Positions 33,164 through 44,494 of a DNA stretch of 64,000 nt are shown piece after piece (position 1 is the stretch's first letter; every line of letters begins with the position of its first letter). Location of the stretch: NCBI GenBank assembly GCA_945889625.1, contig CAMDCE010000013.1, forward strand, positions 1 through 64,000. Reading direction: 5' to 3'. A model generated the notes under the pieces. It did not search any database. It had not been told where the DNA came from and saw only the letters and a program-made list of their open reading frames with translations. A program made the translations under genes and the position numbers. The DNA comes from Asaia bogorensis (lineage in GTDB: Bacteria; Pseudomonadota; Alphaproteobacteria; Reyranellales; Reyranellaceae).

Positions 33164-34321
33164 ATGCCCTATCTGATGGCGCACATGCCCGCGCTGCCCA
33201 CCGAACCGCTGCAGATCGTCGAGCCCTTCCGGGGCCGCAACGACACGCGCCGCAATCTGGTCGGGCTGTCGCGCGACGATCTGAAGACGACCTTGGTGGA
33301 GGCCGGTCTCGAGCCGTTTCGCGCCCGTCAGGTCTGGCAGTGGATCTACTGGCATGGGGTCAGAGATTTCGAGCGCATGACCAACGTCGCCAAGAAGACG
33401 CGCGAGCGCCTGGCCGAATTGTTCGTGGTCGAGCGGCCGCAGATCGTCACCGAACAGCGCTCGGTCGACGGCACGCGCAAATGGCTGCTGCGCTTTTCAG
33501 ACGGCAACGAGGCCGAGACGGTCAACATCCCCGAGGAGGATCGCGGCTCGGTCTGCGTGTCGAGCCAGGTCGGCTGCACGCTCACCTGCAGCTTCTGTCA
33601 CACCGGCACCCAGCCGCTGGTGCGCAACCTCGCGCCGTCGGAAATCGTCGGCCAGTTCATGGTGGCGCGCGACAGCTATGGCGAATGGCCGACGCCGACC
33701 GAGACCACGCGCATGCTGAGCAACATCGTCATGATGGGCATGGGCGAGCCGCTATATAATTTCGACAACGTGGTGACGGCGCTCAAGATCGTCATGGACG
33801 AGCAGGGCGTCGCGCTCAGCCGCCGGCGCATCACGCTCTCGACCTCGGGAGTCGTGCCGATGATCGGCAAAGTGGGCGAAGCGCTCGACGTCAATCTCGC
33901 CGTCTCGCTGCACGCCGTGAGCGACGAGGTGCGCGACACGCTGGTGCCGATCAATCGCAAGTGGCCGATCGCCGAGCTGCTCGAGGCGTGCAAGGCCTAT
34001 CCCGGCGCCCGGAACAGCCGGCGCATCACCTTCGAATACGCCATGCTGAAGGGCGTCAATGACAGCGATGCCGACGCGCGCGAACTGGTGCGCCTGCTGA
34101 CCCCGATCCACGCCAAGGTGAATTTGATCCCGTTCAATCCCTGGCCGGGTGCGCCCTATGAATGCAGCTCGAACAACCGCATGCACCGCTTTGCCGAGAT
34201 CGTGAACGATGGCGGCCTGAGCGCGCCGATCCGCACGCCGCGCGGCCGCGATATCTTCGCCGCCTGCGGCCAGCTCAAGAGCGCGAGCCAACGCGGCAAA
34301 CGCGAGAAGGTTCTGCTCTAA
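33164..34321 (+). CDS. rlmN: Dual-specificity 23S rRNA/tRNA adenine-C2 methyltransferase
   Basis: 385 residues. A radical-SAM enzyme that methylates A2503 of 23S rRNA and A37 of some tRNAs. C138, C142 and C145 (GCTLTCSFC) bind the 4Fe-4S cluster. C131 and C368 occupy the positions of the two catalytic cysteines of E. coli RlmN (C118 and C355). GMGEPLYN and STSGVVPMI complete the signature. A very strong ribosome site (GGGGAGG) precedes the ATG. The last four bases overlap the stop of the convergent methyltransferase gene. Confidence 0.96.
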   Translation: MPYLMAHMPALPTEPLQIVEPFRGRNDTRRNLVGLSRDDLKTTLVEAGLEPFRARQVWQWIYWHGVRDFERMTNVAKKTRERLAELFVVERPQIVTEQRSVDGTRKWLLRFSDGNEAETVNIPEEDRGSVCVSSQVGCTLTCSFCHTGTQPLVRNLAPSEIVGQFMVARDSYGEWPTPTETTRMLSNIVMMGMGEPLYNFDNVVTALKIVMDEQGVALSRRRITLSTSGVVPMIGKVGEALDVNLAVSLHAVSDEVRDTLVPINRKWPIAELLEACKAYPGARNSRRITFEYAMLKGVNDSDADARELVRLLTPIHAKVNLIPFNPWPGAPYECSSNNRMHRFAEIVNDGGLSAPIRTPRGRDIFAACGQLKSASQRGKREKVLL

Positions 34322-35346
34322 CTCCGGCTGAACGCCGCAACCTTCGACAGGAAGGCCTGCTCGGTGGCGACGGGTGCGAGTCCGGCTTCGCGACACCATG
34401 CTTCGAGGTTCCCCTTGGCGTAGGCCGCGTAGTAGGGCTCATGGAAATAATGCGGGAAGAGGTCGAGCAGGCCATCCCATTCGTGCCGGTCGCCCTTTTG
34501 CATCGAATCGACGATCACTACTAGGCCGCCAGGCTTCAGCACGCGCGCCATCTCGGCCAGGACCCGACAGCGGACTTTGTCCGGCAGTTCGTGCATCAGG
34601 AACGAGGAGACGACGAGATCGAGGCTCGCCCCGTCGAACGGCAACTGCTCAGCCGCGCCTTCGAGCAGCTTCACCCGCGCGGTGCGGCCGATCAGGCGTC
34701 GCGCCTCGGCAAGATAGGGTGCGCTGAGATCGACGCCGGTCATACGCATGCCCGGCCAGGCGTCATGTAGGAACGCCAGCAGACGGCCGGTGCCGCAGCC
34801 GACGTCGAGGGCGCGCACGTCGCGCTGGTTGCGGCCGACGAGCCACTCGGCGATCGGCCTGAGCGCGCGTCGACGCATGACATCGGCCGCGCCGGTGAAC
34901 AGCACCTCGACCTGGGTGTCGTAGAGCGCTGCGGAGTGGTCGCTCAGCCAGCCGTCGCTCTGGAAGTGGAAGTTCTGCCGGTAGTAGTCGGGCAGGCCGT
35001 CGCCCTGCTCGCCGGGCGGTAGCTCGTCGCTCCTGCCGTGGCGGCGGGCGTCGACCTGCGGCAGGTCGCGGAAATAAAGCAGGCTGCGGCGCAGGAATTC
35101 CGCCGGCTCCGGTCCGCGCGCGCGCGGCGCCGGAAAGAGGCCGGCCGCGATATCCTGCCACTCGCGCTCGAAGGTGCTGCGCATGGCGGCCGTCATCTCG
35201 GCACGCGTCGGTGTCGGCCCGATGGGAAAGTCGGGCTTGGGCATGGGCTTCAACAAGCGCCGCCCGGCCGCATAGTGGCCGGCATACCACGCGACGCGGG
35301 CGGTCTGCTGGGCGGCATAGGTGAGGCGATCTAGGGCGGAAACCAT
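34318..35346 (-). CDS. SAM-dependent methyltransferase, class I
   Basis: 342 residues. N-terminal 140 residues ([23 protein letters not shown] and a basic, helical stretch) precede a methyltransferase domain: [24 protein letters not shown] (motif I), [15 protein letters not shown], then [15 protein letters not shown] and [17 protein letters not shown]. The order and the N-terminal helical part resemble alphaproteobacterial proteins of unknown target. It is divergent from argG, with a 111-nt gap that must hold both promoters; TATATT at about 35413-35418 is a -10 candidate for argG. Confidence 0.85.
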   Translation of the reverse strand: MVSALDRLTYAAQQTARVAWYAGHYAAGRRLLKPMPKPDFPIGPTPTRAEMTAAMRSTFEREWQDIAAGLFPAPRARGPEPAEFLRRSLLYFRDLPQVDARRHGRSDELPPGEQGDGLPDYYRQNFHFQSDGWLSDHSAALYDTQVEVLFTGAADVMRRRALRPIAEWLVGRNQRDVRALDVGCGTGRLLAFLHDAWPGMRMTGVDLSAPYLAEARRLIGRTARVKLLEGAAEQLPFDGASLDLVVSSFLMHELPDKVRCRVLAEMARVLKPGGLVVIVDSMQKGDRHEWDGLLDLFPHYFHEPYYAAYAKGNLEAWCREAGLAPVATEQAFLSKVAAFSRS

Positions 35347-35457
35347 GGTTTGCTGCGCTTTCGCGGCGACTATAGCGCCTTTGTAGGACGCTTGCCCGAC
35401 CGGGGTCGGTCGCTATATTCGCGCGCCTTCACCGAACCGACACGAAAGACCGCTGCC

Positions 35458-36714
35458 ATGAGCGTTACTTATACCGGCCCCTACGAGAAGGGCGACATCA
35501 AGAAGGTCGTGCTCGCCTACTCGGGCGGCCTCGACACCTCGGTCATCCTGAAATGGCTGCAGACCGCCTATGGCTGTGAGGTCGTGACCTTCACCGCCGA
35601 TCTCGGCCAGGGCGAGGAGCTTGGTCCGGCGCGCAAGAAGGCCGAGATGCTGGGCATCAAGCCCAAGAACATCTTCATGGATGACGTGCGCGAGGAGTTC
35701 GTGAAGGACTTCGTGTTCCCGATGTTCCGCGCCAATGCGCTCTACGAGGGCCAGTACCTGCTCGGCTCCTCGATCGCGCGGCCGCTGATCGCCAAGCGCC
35801 AGATCGAGATCGCCAAGCAGGTTGGCGCCGATGCCGTGGCGCATGGCGCGACCGGCAAGGGCAACGATCAGGTACGCTTTGAGCTCACCTATTATGCGCT
35901 GAAGCCCGACGTGAAGGTGATTGCACCGTGGCGCGAATGGGAACTGACGTCGCGCACCAAGCTGATCGAGTTCGCCGAGAAGCACCAGATCCCGATCGCC
36001 AAGGACAAGCGCGGCGAGGCACCGTTCTCGGTCGACGCCAACCTCCTGCACTCCTCGAGCGAAGGCAAGATCCTCGAGGATCCCTGGGAGGAGGCCGACG
36101 AGAGCGTCTACCAGCGCACCATTTCGCCCGAAGCCGCACCCGACAAGGCGACTTACATCACCGTTGATTTCGAGAGGGGCGACGCCACGGCAGTCGACGG
36201 CGTGAAGATGTCTCCGGCCACCCTACTCACCAAGCTCAACGAGCTCGGCAGGGCCAACGGCATCGGCCGGCTCGACCTGGTGGAGAACCGCTTCGTCGGC
36301 ATGAAGAGCCGCGGCATCTACGAGACGCCGGGCGGTACCATCCTGCATGCCGCACACCGCGGCATCGAATCGATAACACTCGACCGTGGCGCCGGCCACC
36401 TCAAGGACGAGCTGATGCCAAAATACGCCGAGTTGGTGTATTTCGGCTTCTGGTTCTCGCCCGAGCGCGAGATGCTGCAGGCGCTGATCGACAAGAGTCA
36501 GGAGAACGTGAGCGGCACGGTGCGACTCAAGCTCTACAAGGGCAACACCGCGGTGGTCGGGCGCAAGTCGCCCAGGTCGCTCTATTCCATGCAGCACGTC
36601 ACATTCGAAGAAGATCAGGGTGCCTACAACCAGCGCGACGCCGAGGGCTTCATCAAGCTCAATGCCTTGCGTCTGCGGCTGCGTGGCCTGGGCCAGGGCG
36701 GACCCAAGCGCTGA
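35458..36714 (+). CDS. argG: Argininosuccinate synthase
   Basis: 418 residues. Condenses citrulline and aspartate using ATP in arginine synthesis. N-type PP-loop [11 protein letters not shown] (about 20-30), [13 protein letters not shown] citrulline/aspartate pocket and [12 protein letters not shown]. The family length of about 400 is matched. The ATG at 35458 begins at the conserved region, although the open frame starts earlier. Followed after 16 nt by the rhomboid gene; the divergent neighbour is a methyltransferase. Confidence 0.97.
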   Translation: MSVTYTGPYEKGDIKKVVLAYSGGLDTSVILKWLQTAYGCEVVTFTADLGQGEELGPARKKAEMLGIKPKNIFMDDVREEFVKDFVFPMFRANALYEGQYLLGSSIARPLIAKRQIEIAKQVGADAVAHGATGKGNDQVRFELTYYALKPDVKVIAPWREWELTSRTKLIEFAEKHQIPIAKDKRGEAPFSVDANLLHSSSEGKILEDPWEEADESVYQRTISPEAAPDKATYITVDFERGDATAVDGVKMSPATLLTKLNELGRANGIGRLDLVENRFVGMKSRGIYETPGGTILHAAHRGIESITLDRGAGHLKDELMPKYAELVYFGFWFSPEREMLQALIDKSQENVSGTVRLKLYKGNTAVVGRKSPRSLYSMQHVTFEEDQGAYNQRDAEGFIKLNALRLRLRGLGQGGPKR

Positions 36715-36730
36715 TGTATCGGAGTCATTG

Positions 36731-37396
36731 ATGCCTTTCGACGACCCCAAGCAGCAAGGGCCAGGGCCGGGGCGGGGTGCGGGCGAACGCGCCATCAACT
36801 TGCCGCCCGCCATCCTGTGGCTGATCGCCATCAACGTGGCGGTTCAGCTGGCGCGCCAGGTCTTGAGCGACCCGGTCGACCAGCAGCTCATCCTGCAACT
36901 GGGACTCGTGCCCGCCGCCTACACCGCCGATCCCGGCGGTGATTTTCTGTCGCTGGTGGCGGCACCCTTCACCTATCAGTTTCTGCACGGCGGCTGGGCG
37001 CATCTTGGCATCAACATGCTGAGCCTCGCGGCCTTCGGCGCACCGGTCGAGCGCCTGCTGGGCGCCCGTCGCTTCGTCGCCTTCTATCTCTCGGCCGGCC
37101 TCGTGGCCGGTCTCGTCCATGTGCTGTTCTTCTCCGATTCGCCCGATCCCGTGATCGGCGCGTCCGGCGCCATCAGCGGCGTTTTCGGGGCCGTGCTGAT
37201 CCTGATGCGGCGGGTCGGCAGCCTGACGTCGTTGCTGCCGATCGCCGGTATCTGGATCGCGCTCAATATCTTCTTCGGGCTGGTCGGCGGCACCCCGGGA
37301 GGCGGTGGCGAACCGATCGCCTGGACGGCTCATATCGGCGGCTTCGTCTACGGTCTCATCGCCATCCACCTGTTCGTGCCGCGCTCTGCAGCATAG
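36731..37396 (+). CDS. Rhomboid-family intramembrane serine protease
   Basis: 221 residues, six or seven hydrophobic helices. The catalytic serine is S145 in IGASGAISGVFG and the histidine is H201 in TAHIGGFVYG; the oxyanion positions H91 and N95 lie in AHLGINMLSL. Substrates of rhomboids are single-span membrane proteins; which one is unknown. The N-terminal extension PFDDPKQQGPGPGRG is cytoplasmic and glycine/proline-rich. It is 16 nt behind argG. Confidence 0.93.
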   Translation: MPFDDPKQQGPGPGRGAGERAINLPPAILWLIAINVAVQLARQVLSDPVDQQLILQLGLVPAAYTADPGGDFLSLVAAPFTYQFLHGGWAHLGINMLSLAAFGAPVERLLGARRFVAFYLSAGLVAGLVHVLFFSDSPDPVIGASGAISGVFGAVLILMRRVGSLTSLLPIAGIWIALNIFFGLVGGTPGGGGEPIAWTAHIGGFVYGLIAIHLFVPRSAA

Positions 37397-37463
37397 CCGG
37401 CGTGTAGCCATCTGCGCCGGGATGCGCTATCGGTCGCCGATGCGTCGGGGGAGTAGTTAAACC

Positions 37464-38624
37464 ATGTCGAGGCGCCTTCGCGCAGGCCTGATCGTCCTTC
37501 CGCTGTTGGCGGCGTCGCTGGCCGGCTGCAAGCCTGAAAACAAGTTCGTTGCCCCGCCGCCGGCCGAGGTCTTCGTCGCCGTGCCGCTGCAGCAGTCGGT
37601 CGTGCCCTATGAGGTGTTGACCGGCAATACCGTGGCCTTCGCCACCGTCGACCTGGTGGCCAGGGTCGAAGGCTTCCTGACGCAGATCGCCTACAAGGAC
37701 GGCGATTATGCCAAGAAGGGCGACCTGTTGTTTCAGATCGATCCGACGATCTACGCCGCCAAAGTGGCCCAGGCCGAGGCGGAACTGGTCGCGGCGAAAG
37801 CCCTTCTCGTGCAGGCGCAGGCGGAATTCATCCGCCAGGAAACGCTGCTTCGCCAGAACGTCTCGGCGCAGAACACCTACGACATGGCGAAGGCCAAGCG
37901 GGATTCCAGCGCCGCCAATGTCGACAACCAGACTGCCAACCTTGCCGTTGCCAAGGCCAACCTCAGCTATACGACAGTACAGGCACCGTTCGACGGCATC
38001 GTCACCAAGCATCTGATCTCGGTCGGCGAGTTGGTCGGCGCCGCGACCGCGACCAAGCTCGCGACGATCGTTCAGCTCGACCCGATCTACGTCACGTTCA
38101 ACATGAGCGAGCAGGACATCCTGAAGATCCGTGACAATCTCTCCAACCGGCGATTGTCGCTCGAGGAGCTGGCCAAGATTCCGCTCGATGTCGGCCTGAT
38201 GAACGAGGAAGGCTTCCCGCACCAGGGCTTCCTGAACTACGTCTCGCCCGAGGTCGATGCCGCGACTGGCACGATCCTGGTGCGCGGCCTGTTCCAGAAC
38301 CCCAAACGTGACCTGCTGCCCGGCTTCTTCACCCGCATCAGGGTACCGATGGGCCTCGGCGCCAAGCCGGTGCTCCTCATCCCCAACCGCGTCATCGCCG
38401 AGGACCAGGCGGGCAAGTACGCGCTGATCGTCAGCAAGGACAACGTCGTCGAGCAGCGCCGCATCAAGACCGGCCAGCTGCTGGTCGGCGGCCTTCGCGT
38501 GGTCACCGATGGGCTCAAGGCCGACGACCGCGTTGTGCTGACCACCAGCGGACGCGCCGTTCCGGGCGGCAAGGTGGTGCCGAAGGAATCGACTATCGCC
38601 GCACCGCCGGCCGCCGCCAAGTGA
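37464..38624 (+). CDS. RND efflux periplasmic adaptor (membrane-fusion) lipoprotein
   Basis: 386 residues. Signal ending LAGCK, with C22 as the lipidation site. Then the AcrA-type layout: a barrel-sandwich strand set (VEGFLTQIAYKDGDYAKKGDLLFQIDP), an alpha-helical hairpin (about 95-160), the second half of the sandwich (TTVQAPFDGIVTKHLISVGELVG) and a beta-barrel plus membrane-proximal domain. It bridges the inner-membrane pump encoded 19 nt downstream to an outer-membrane channel, which is not encoded here. Substrate range unknown. Confidence 0.94.
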   Translation: MSRRLRAGLIVLPLLAASLAGCKPENKFVAPPPAEVFVAVPLQQSVVPYEVLTGNTVAFATVDLVARVEGFLTQIAYKDGDYAKKGDLLFQIDPTIYAAKVAQAEAELVAAKALLVQAQAEFIRQETLLRQNVSAQNTYDMAKAKRDSSAANVDNQTANLAVAKANLSYTTVQAPFDGIVTKHLISVGELVGAATATKLATIVQLDPIYVTFNMSEQDILKIRDNLSNRRLSLEELAKIPLDVGLMNEEGFPHQGFLNYVSPEVDAATGTILVRGLFQNPKRDLLPGFFTRIRVPMGLGAKPVLLIPNRVIAEDQAGKYALIVSKDNVVEQRRIKTGQLLVGGLRVVTDGLKADDRVVLTTSGRAVPGGKVVPKESTIAAPPAAAK

Positions 38625-38643
38625 CCGGCGCGGACGACTACCG

Positions 38644-41600
38644 ATGATTTCCGAGTTCTTCATCAACCGGCCGGTCCTGGCCAACGTGCTGGCGATCGTG
38701 ATCGTGCTGATCGGCGGCGTGGCCCTGGTCACCCTGCCGGTGGCGCAGTATCCCAACATCGTGCCGCCCACTGTGCAGGTGACGACGAGCTATCCGGGCG
38801 CCAGCGCCCAGACCGTCGTCGACAACGTCGCCCTGCCGATCGAGCTGCAGGTGAACGGCGTCGAAGGCATGATCTACATGCAGTCGACCAGCACCGATGC
38901 CGGCACTTACACGTTGACGGTGACCTTCGAGATCGGCACCGACCTCGATTTCGCGCAGGTCCTGGTGCAGAACCGGGTGAGCGCCGCGCTCGCCTCCCTG
39001 CCGCAATCGGTGCAGGCGCAGGGTGTCGTCACGCAGAAGAAATCGACGGCCATCCTGCAGATCGTCTCGTTGACCTCGCCGGACGGGCGCTTCGACAGCC
39101 TGTACATGAGCAACTACGCGACCATCAACCTGGTGAACGAGCTGGCCCGCCTGCCGGGCGTCGGCAACACGCAGGTGCTGGGCGTCGGCCAGTATTCGAT
39201 GCGCGTCTGGCTCGATCCGCAGAAGCTCTTCACCTTTGGGCTCACGCCCCCGGCGGTGAGCCGCGTCATCCAGGAACAGAGCCAGCCGGTGACGGCGGGC
39301 CAGGTCGGCATTCCGCCGGCGCCAAAGGGCCAGGACTTCCAATACACCGTCGACGTCCAGGGTCGCCTTGGCACCCCCGAGGAGTTCGGCAACATCATCG
39401 TCAAGACCGAGCAGGGCAGCGGTGGACGCATCCTCAGGCTCAAGGACATCGCGCGCATCGAGCTCGGCGCCCAGACATATGCCCAGACCTTCAAGCTGAA
39501 CGGCAAGCAGGGTGCGGGCATCGCCGTCTACCAGCTACCCGAAGCCAACGCCCTCGACGTCGCCACCCGCGTGCGCAACAAGATGGCCGAGCTCAGCAAG
39601 GCCTTCCCGCAGGGCCTGGCCTACGGCGTGCCGTTCGACACCACCGGGTTCGTCAAGACCTCCATCCAGGAAGTCTTCATGACCCTGATCGAGGCCGGCG
39701 TCCTGGTGCTGATCGTCATCGTGATCTTCCTGCAAGACTGGCGCGCCATGCTGGTGCCGGCGACCACCATCCCGGTCACCATCATCGGCGCCTTCGCCGC
39801 CATGGCGGCGCTGGGCTTCACCATCAACACGACGACCATGTTCGGCATCGTGCTGGCGATCGGCATCGTCGTCGACGACGCCATTGTCATCGTCGAGGGC
39901 GTCGCCCGCCATATCGAGCGCGGCATGTCGAGTCACGACGCCGCCATCCAGGCGATGAAGGAGTTGTTCGGCCCGGTCATCGGCATCACGCTGGTGCTGA
40001 TGTCGGTGTTCCTGCCGGCAGCCTTCGTGCCCGGCCTGACCGGCCAGATGTTCGCCCAGTTCGCCCTGGTTATCGCTGCTACGGCCTTCATCAGCGCGAT
40101 CAACGCGGCGACGCTGAAACCCACCCAGTGCGCCATGTGGCTGCGTCCCGCGACGCCTCCCCAGAAGCGCAATTTCTTCTTCCGTGGCTTCAACAACGTC
40201 TACCAGCGCCTCGAGAACGGCTACGGCGCCCTCGTCCATGCCATGGTGAAGCGCAGTGGCCTCATGGTGCTGCTCGCCTTCGTCATGGCGGGTATCGGCG
40301 GCTGGGGCGTGGGTCGCCTGCCGACGGCGTTCATTCCCAACGAGGACCAGGGCTACATGCTGGTCGGCCTGCAGCTTCCCGACGGCGCCTCGCTGGAGCG
40401 CACCGACATAGCGCTCGCCCAGGTGAGCGCCATCGCCCAGGCGACGCCTGGCGTGGAGCAGGTCGTGGCAATCTCCGGCATGTCGGTGCTGGACAGCAAC
40501 TCCGCACTGGCCAATGCCGGCGTCGCCTACGTGATCCTCAAGGACTGGAGCGTGCGCGACAAGGAACCGGGCCAGGACCTGCGCTCGATCGTCGCCCACA
40601 TTGCCCGCGAGGTCCAAGTCCTGCAGGACGGCCGCGCCTTCCCGCTGGTGCCGCCGGCGATCCAGGGCATCGGCAACGCGGGCGGCTTCCAGATACAGAT
40701 CGAGCAAAGGGACGGCAGCTTCGACTACGTCAAGCTGCAGAACGCGACGGCCAACCTGCTCGAGCAGGCCGCGACGCAGTCGGCGCTCACCAACCTCATT
40801 ACGTCGTTTCGCGCCGGCGCGCCGCACGTCTGGGTCGACGTCGACCGCTCCAAGGCCGAGACGCTCAAGGTGTCGGTCGGCGAGGTCTTCAGCACGCTGT
40901 CGGCGTATCTCGGCTCGGCCTACGTCAATCGCTTCAACAAGTTCGGCCTGAGCCTCATGGTCTTCATCCAGGCCGACTCGCCCTACCGCACCAAGCCCGA
41001 CGACATTCTGCGCCTCCAGGTGCGCAACATGGATGGCCAGATGGTGCCGATCGGCGCGCTGGCGGAGCTGCGCGAGGCGCAGGGGCCGCCGCTGATCAGC
41101 CTCTACAACCTCTACCCGTCGGCGGCGATCGTGGGTTCGCCGGCGCCAGGCTTCAGTTCGGGCGAGGCCATCGCCCTGATGGACCAGATCGCCAGCGCCA
41201 CCCTGCCGACGGGCACGGGCAGCGAATGGACCGCGATGTCCTACCAGGAGAACGTGGTCGGCAATCAGCTGATGTACGTCTTCGGCCTGGCGATCCTGCT
41301 GGTCTATCTCTGCCTCGCCGGCCAGTACGAGAGCTGGATCGCGCCGCTCAGCGTCATCCTGGCCGTGCCGCTCGCGCTGATCGGTCCGGCCGTCGCGCTG
41401 GGCGGGTTGGGCCTCGCCAACAACCTCTATACCCAGATCGGCCTGATGCTGCTGATCGCACTGGGCGCCAAGAACGCCATCCTGATCGTCGAGGTGGCGC
41501 GCGAAGCCCGGCTGGTCGAAGGCAAATCCATCGTCGAGGCCGCGGTCGAAGCGGCCCGCACGCGTTTCCGCCCCATCCTGATGACGTCGTTCGCCTTCAT

Positions 41601-41805
41601 CCTCGGCGTCGTGCCGCTGGTCACCGCGACGGGCGCGGGCGCCAACGCGCGCGTCTCTCTCGGCCTCTGCGTGTTCAGCGGCATGATCGCCTCGACCTGC
41701 CTTGCCGTGCTGTTCGTGCCGTCCTTCTTCGCCGTGCTGCAGCGCTTCGAGGAGCGCGGCAAGAAAGCGCCCAAGGCAACACCTGCCGTCGCCGCTTCGC
41801 ACTGA
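38644..41805 (+). CDS. RND-family multidrug efflux pump (AcrB/MexB-like)
   Basis: 1053 residues. Twelve membrane spans, two large periplasmic loops, and the proton-relay pair in GIVVDDAIVIVEGV (residues at about 405-420). PNEDQGYMLVGLQLPDG and GSPAPGFSSGEAIALM are docking- and porter-domain segments. Begins MISEFFINRPVLANVLAIVI, the HAE1-type start. Drives drug or metabolite export with proton antiport. Lies 19 nt behind its adaptor and 33 nt before phoR, which may be by chance since phoR opens a distinct phosphate module. Confidence 0.95.
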   Translation: MISEFFINRPVLANVLAIVIVLIGGVALVTLPVAQYPNIVPPTVQVTTSYPGASAQTVVDNVALPIELQVNGVEGMIYMQSTSTDAGTYTLTVTFEIGTDLDFAQVLVQNRVSAALASLPQSVQAQGVVTQKKSTAILQIVSLTSPDGRFDSLYMSNYATINLVNELARLPGVGNTQVLGVGQYSMRVWLDPQKLFTFGLTPPAVSRVIQEQSQPVTAGQVGIPPAPKGQDFQYTVDVQGRLGTPEEFGNIIVKTEQGSGGRILRLKDIARIELGAQTYAQTFKLNGKQGAGIAVYQLPEANALDVATRVRNKMAELSKAFPQGLAYGVPFDTTGFVKTSIQEVFMTLIEAGVLVLIVIVIFLQDWRAMLVPATTIPVTIIGAFAAMAALGFTINTTTMFGIVLAIGIVVDDAIVIVEGVARHIERGMSSHDAAIQAMKELFGPVIGITLVLMSVFLPAAFVPGLTGQMFAQFALVIAATAFISAINAATLKPTQCAMWLRPATPPQKRNFFFRGFNNVYQRLENGYGALVHAMVKRSGLMVLLAFVMAGIGGWGVGRLPTAFIPNEDQGYMLVGLQLPDGASLERTDIALAQVSAIAQATPGVEQVVAISGMSVLDSNSALANAGVAYVILKDWSVRDKEPGQDLRSIVAHIAREVQVLQDGRAFPLVPPAIQGIGNAGGFQIQIEQRDGSFDYVKLQNATANLLEQAATQSALTNLITSFRAGAPHVWVDVDRSKAETLKVSVGEVFSTLSAYLGSAYVNRFNKFGLSLMVFIQADSPYRTKPDDILRLQVRNMDGQMVPIGALAELREAQGPPLISLYNLYPSAAIVGSPAPGFSSGEAIALMDQIASATLPTGTGSEWTAMSYQENVVGNQLMYVFGLAILLVYLCLAGQYESWIAPLSVILAVPLALIGPAVALGGLGLANNLYTQIGLMLLIALGAKNAILIVEVAREARLVEGKSIVEAAVEAARTRFRPILMTSFAFILGVVPLVTATGAGANARVSLGLCVFSGMIASTCLAVLFVPSFFAVLQRFEERGKKAPKATPAVAASH

Positions 41806-41838
41806 GAAGCCGGCTCCGGCCGCGCTATAGTCGCCGCC

Positions 41839-43224
<1,386 letters not shown>

Positions 43225-43358
43225 CCGAGTGTCTGCGGCAAGCGGAAGTTCCCTCCAGAATCAAAGGGATAGGCCCACGAACCCTAGCTGCCCATGGAAA
43301 GCCGCCGCTTCTGCCACCCTGATTATTTACCCACAGTCAGCGACTTCTCCGGACGGGG

Positions 43359-43375
43359 TGTAACCGAACCGTCAC
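43359..43375 (+). promoter_or_regulatory. Candidate Pho box upstream of pstS
   Basis: TGTAACCGAACCGTCAC contains two TGTaAC/CGTCAC half-sites spaced 11 bases apart, the spacing of PhoB direct repeats (CTGTCAT, N4, CTGTCAT). It ends about 66 bases before the pstS ATG, in the phoR-pstS gap. One base in each half differs from the ideal. Confidence 0.5.
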
Positions 43376-43441
43376 ATAATGGAAATAAATTGATCGCGGC
43401 GACTCCCTAGGACTCCGGCCACGCGAACCAGAGGAGGCCCC

Positions 43442-44437
43442 ATGCAGATTCGAACCGTAACACTTACCGCCATTGCACTTGCCGCGCTCGCGGCATCCGG
43501 CGCCGCGCATGCCCAGACGACCATCAAGATCGACGGTTCCAGCACCGTCTTCCCGATCACCGAGGCGGTGGCGGAAGAGTTCCAGAAGTCCAAGAAGAAC
43601 GCGGTCCGGGTGACGGTCGGCATCTCCGGCACCGGTGGCGGCTTCAAGAAATTCTGCCGCGGAGAGATCGATATCTCGGACGCCTCACGGCCCATCCTCA
43701 AGGAGGAAATGGAGGCCTGCAGCAAGGCGGGCATCGAATATATCGAGATTCCGGTCGCCTTCGACGCGCTGACCGTCGCCGTGAACCCGAAGAATGATTG
43801 GGTCAAGTCGATCACGATCGCCGATCTCAAGAAGATCTGGGAGCCTTCCGCGCAGGGCAAGGTCATGAAGTGGAAAGACGTCAGGCCGGAATGGCCCGAT
43901 GCACCGCTCAAGCTGTTCGGCGCCGGCACTGATTCGGGAACGTTCGACTACTTCACCGAGGCGGTGAACGGCAAGGCGAAGGCCAGCCGTTCGGACTTCA
44001 CCGCCAGCGAAGACGACAACGTCCTGGTCCAGGGAATCGAGAACGACCGCAACGCATTGGGCTACATTCCCTATGCCTACTACCAGCCGCACGCCGCCAA
44101 GATGAAGGCGCTGGCGATCGACGAAGGCAAGGGCAAGGGCGGCGTCCTGCCGTCGGAGAAGACGGTGGTCGACGGCACCTACAGCCCGATGTCGCGCCCG
44201 CTCTTCCTCTACATCAACGCAAAGGCGCTCGATCGTCCCGAGATCAACGAGTTCATGGCCTTCTATCTGAAGTCCCAGGGCCTCATCAAGGAAGTGAAGT
44301 ATGTGGCGCTGCCCGAGGCGGCCTACGTCGTCGGCCGCGAGCGGATCGCCAAGAAGACCAAGGGCACCGTCTTCGGCGGACATCCGGAAGTGGGCCTTCC
44401 GATCATGGATCTTCTGAAGCGCGAAGTGAAAGGCTGA
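43442..44437 (+). CDS. pstS: Phosphate ABC transporter, substrate-binding protein
   Basis: 331 residues with signal peptide ending AAHAQ. The mature protein starts TTIKIDGSSTVFPITEAVAEEF, then GISGTGGGFKKFCRGEIDISDASRPI (phosphate pocket) and FGAGTDSGTFDYFTEA. It is the high-affinity phosphate binder of the Pst transporter. A GAGGAGG ribosome site precedes the ATG. It opens the pst operon, with a hairpin of 9 bp (44453-44474) separating it from pstC. Confidence 0.95.
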   Translation: MQIRTVTLTAIALAALAASGAAHAQTTIKIDGSSTVFPITEAVAEEFQKSKKNAVRVTVGISGTGGGFKKFCRGEIDISDASRPILKEEMEACSKAGIEYIEIPVAFDALTVAVNPKNDWVKSITIADLKKIWEPSAQGKVMKWKDVRPEWPDAPLKLFGAGTDSGTFDYFTEAVNGKAKASRSDFTASEDDNVLVQGIENDRNALGYIPYAYYQPHAAKMKALAIDEGKGKGGVLPSEKTVVDGTYSPMSRPLFLYINAKALDRPEINEFMAFYLKSQGLIKEVKYVALPEAAYVVGRERIAKKTKGTVFGGHPEVGLPIMDLLKREVKG

Positions 44438-44452
44438 AGCGATAAATCGAAG

Positions 44453-44474
44453 CGGGCGGCCTTGTGGCCGCCCG
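44453..44474 (+). promoter_or_regulatory. Intercistronic hairpin between pstS and pstC
   Basis: CGGGCGGCC-TTGT-GGCCGCCCG: a perfect 9-bp stem with no T run behind it. Such hairpins often protect the 3' end of a highly expressed binding-protein message or reduce read-through into the permease genes. Confidence 0.65.
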
Positions 44475-44494
44475 TGAGGAGTTGGGGGAGAGAC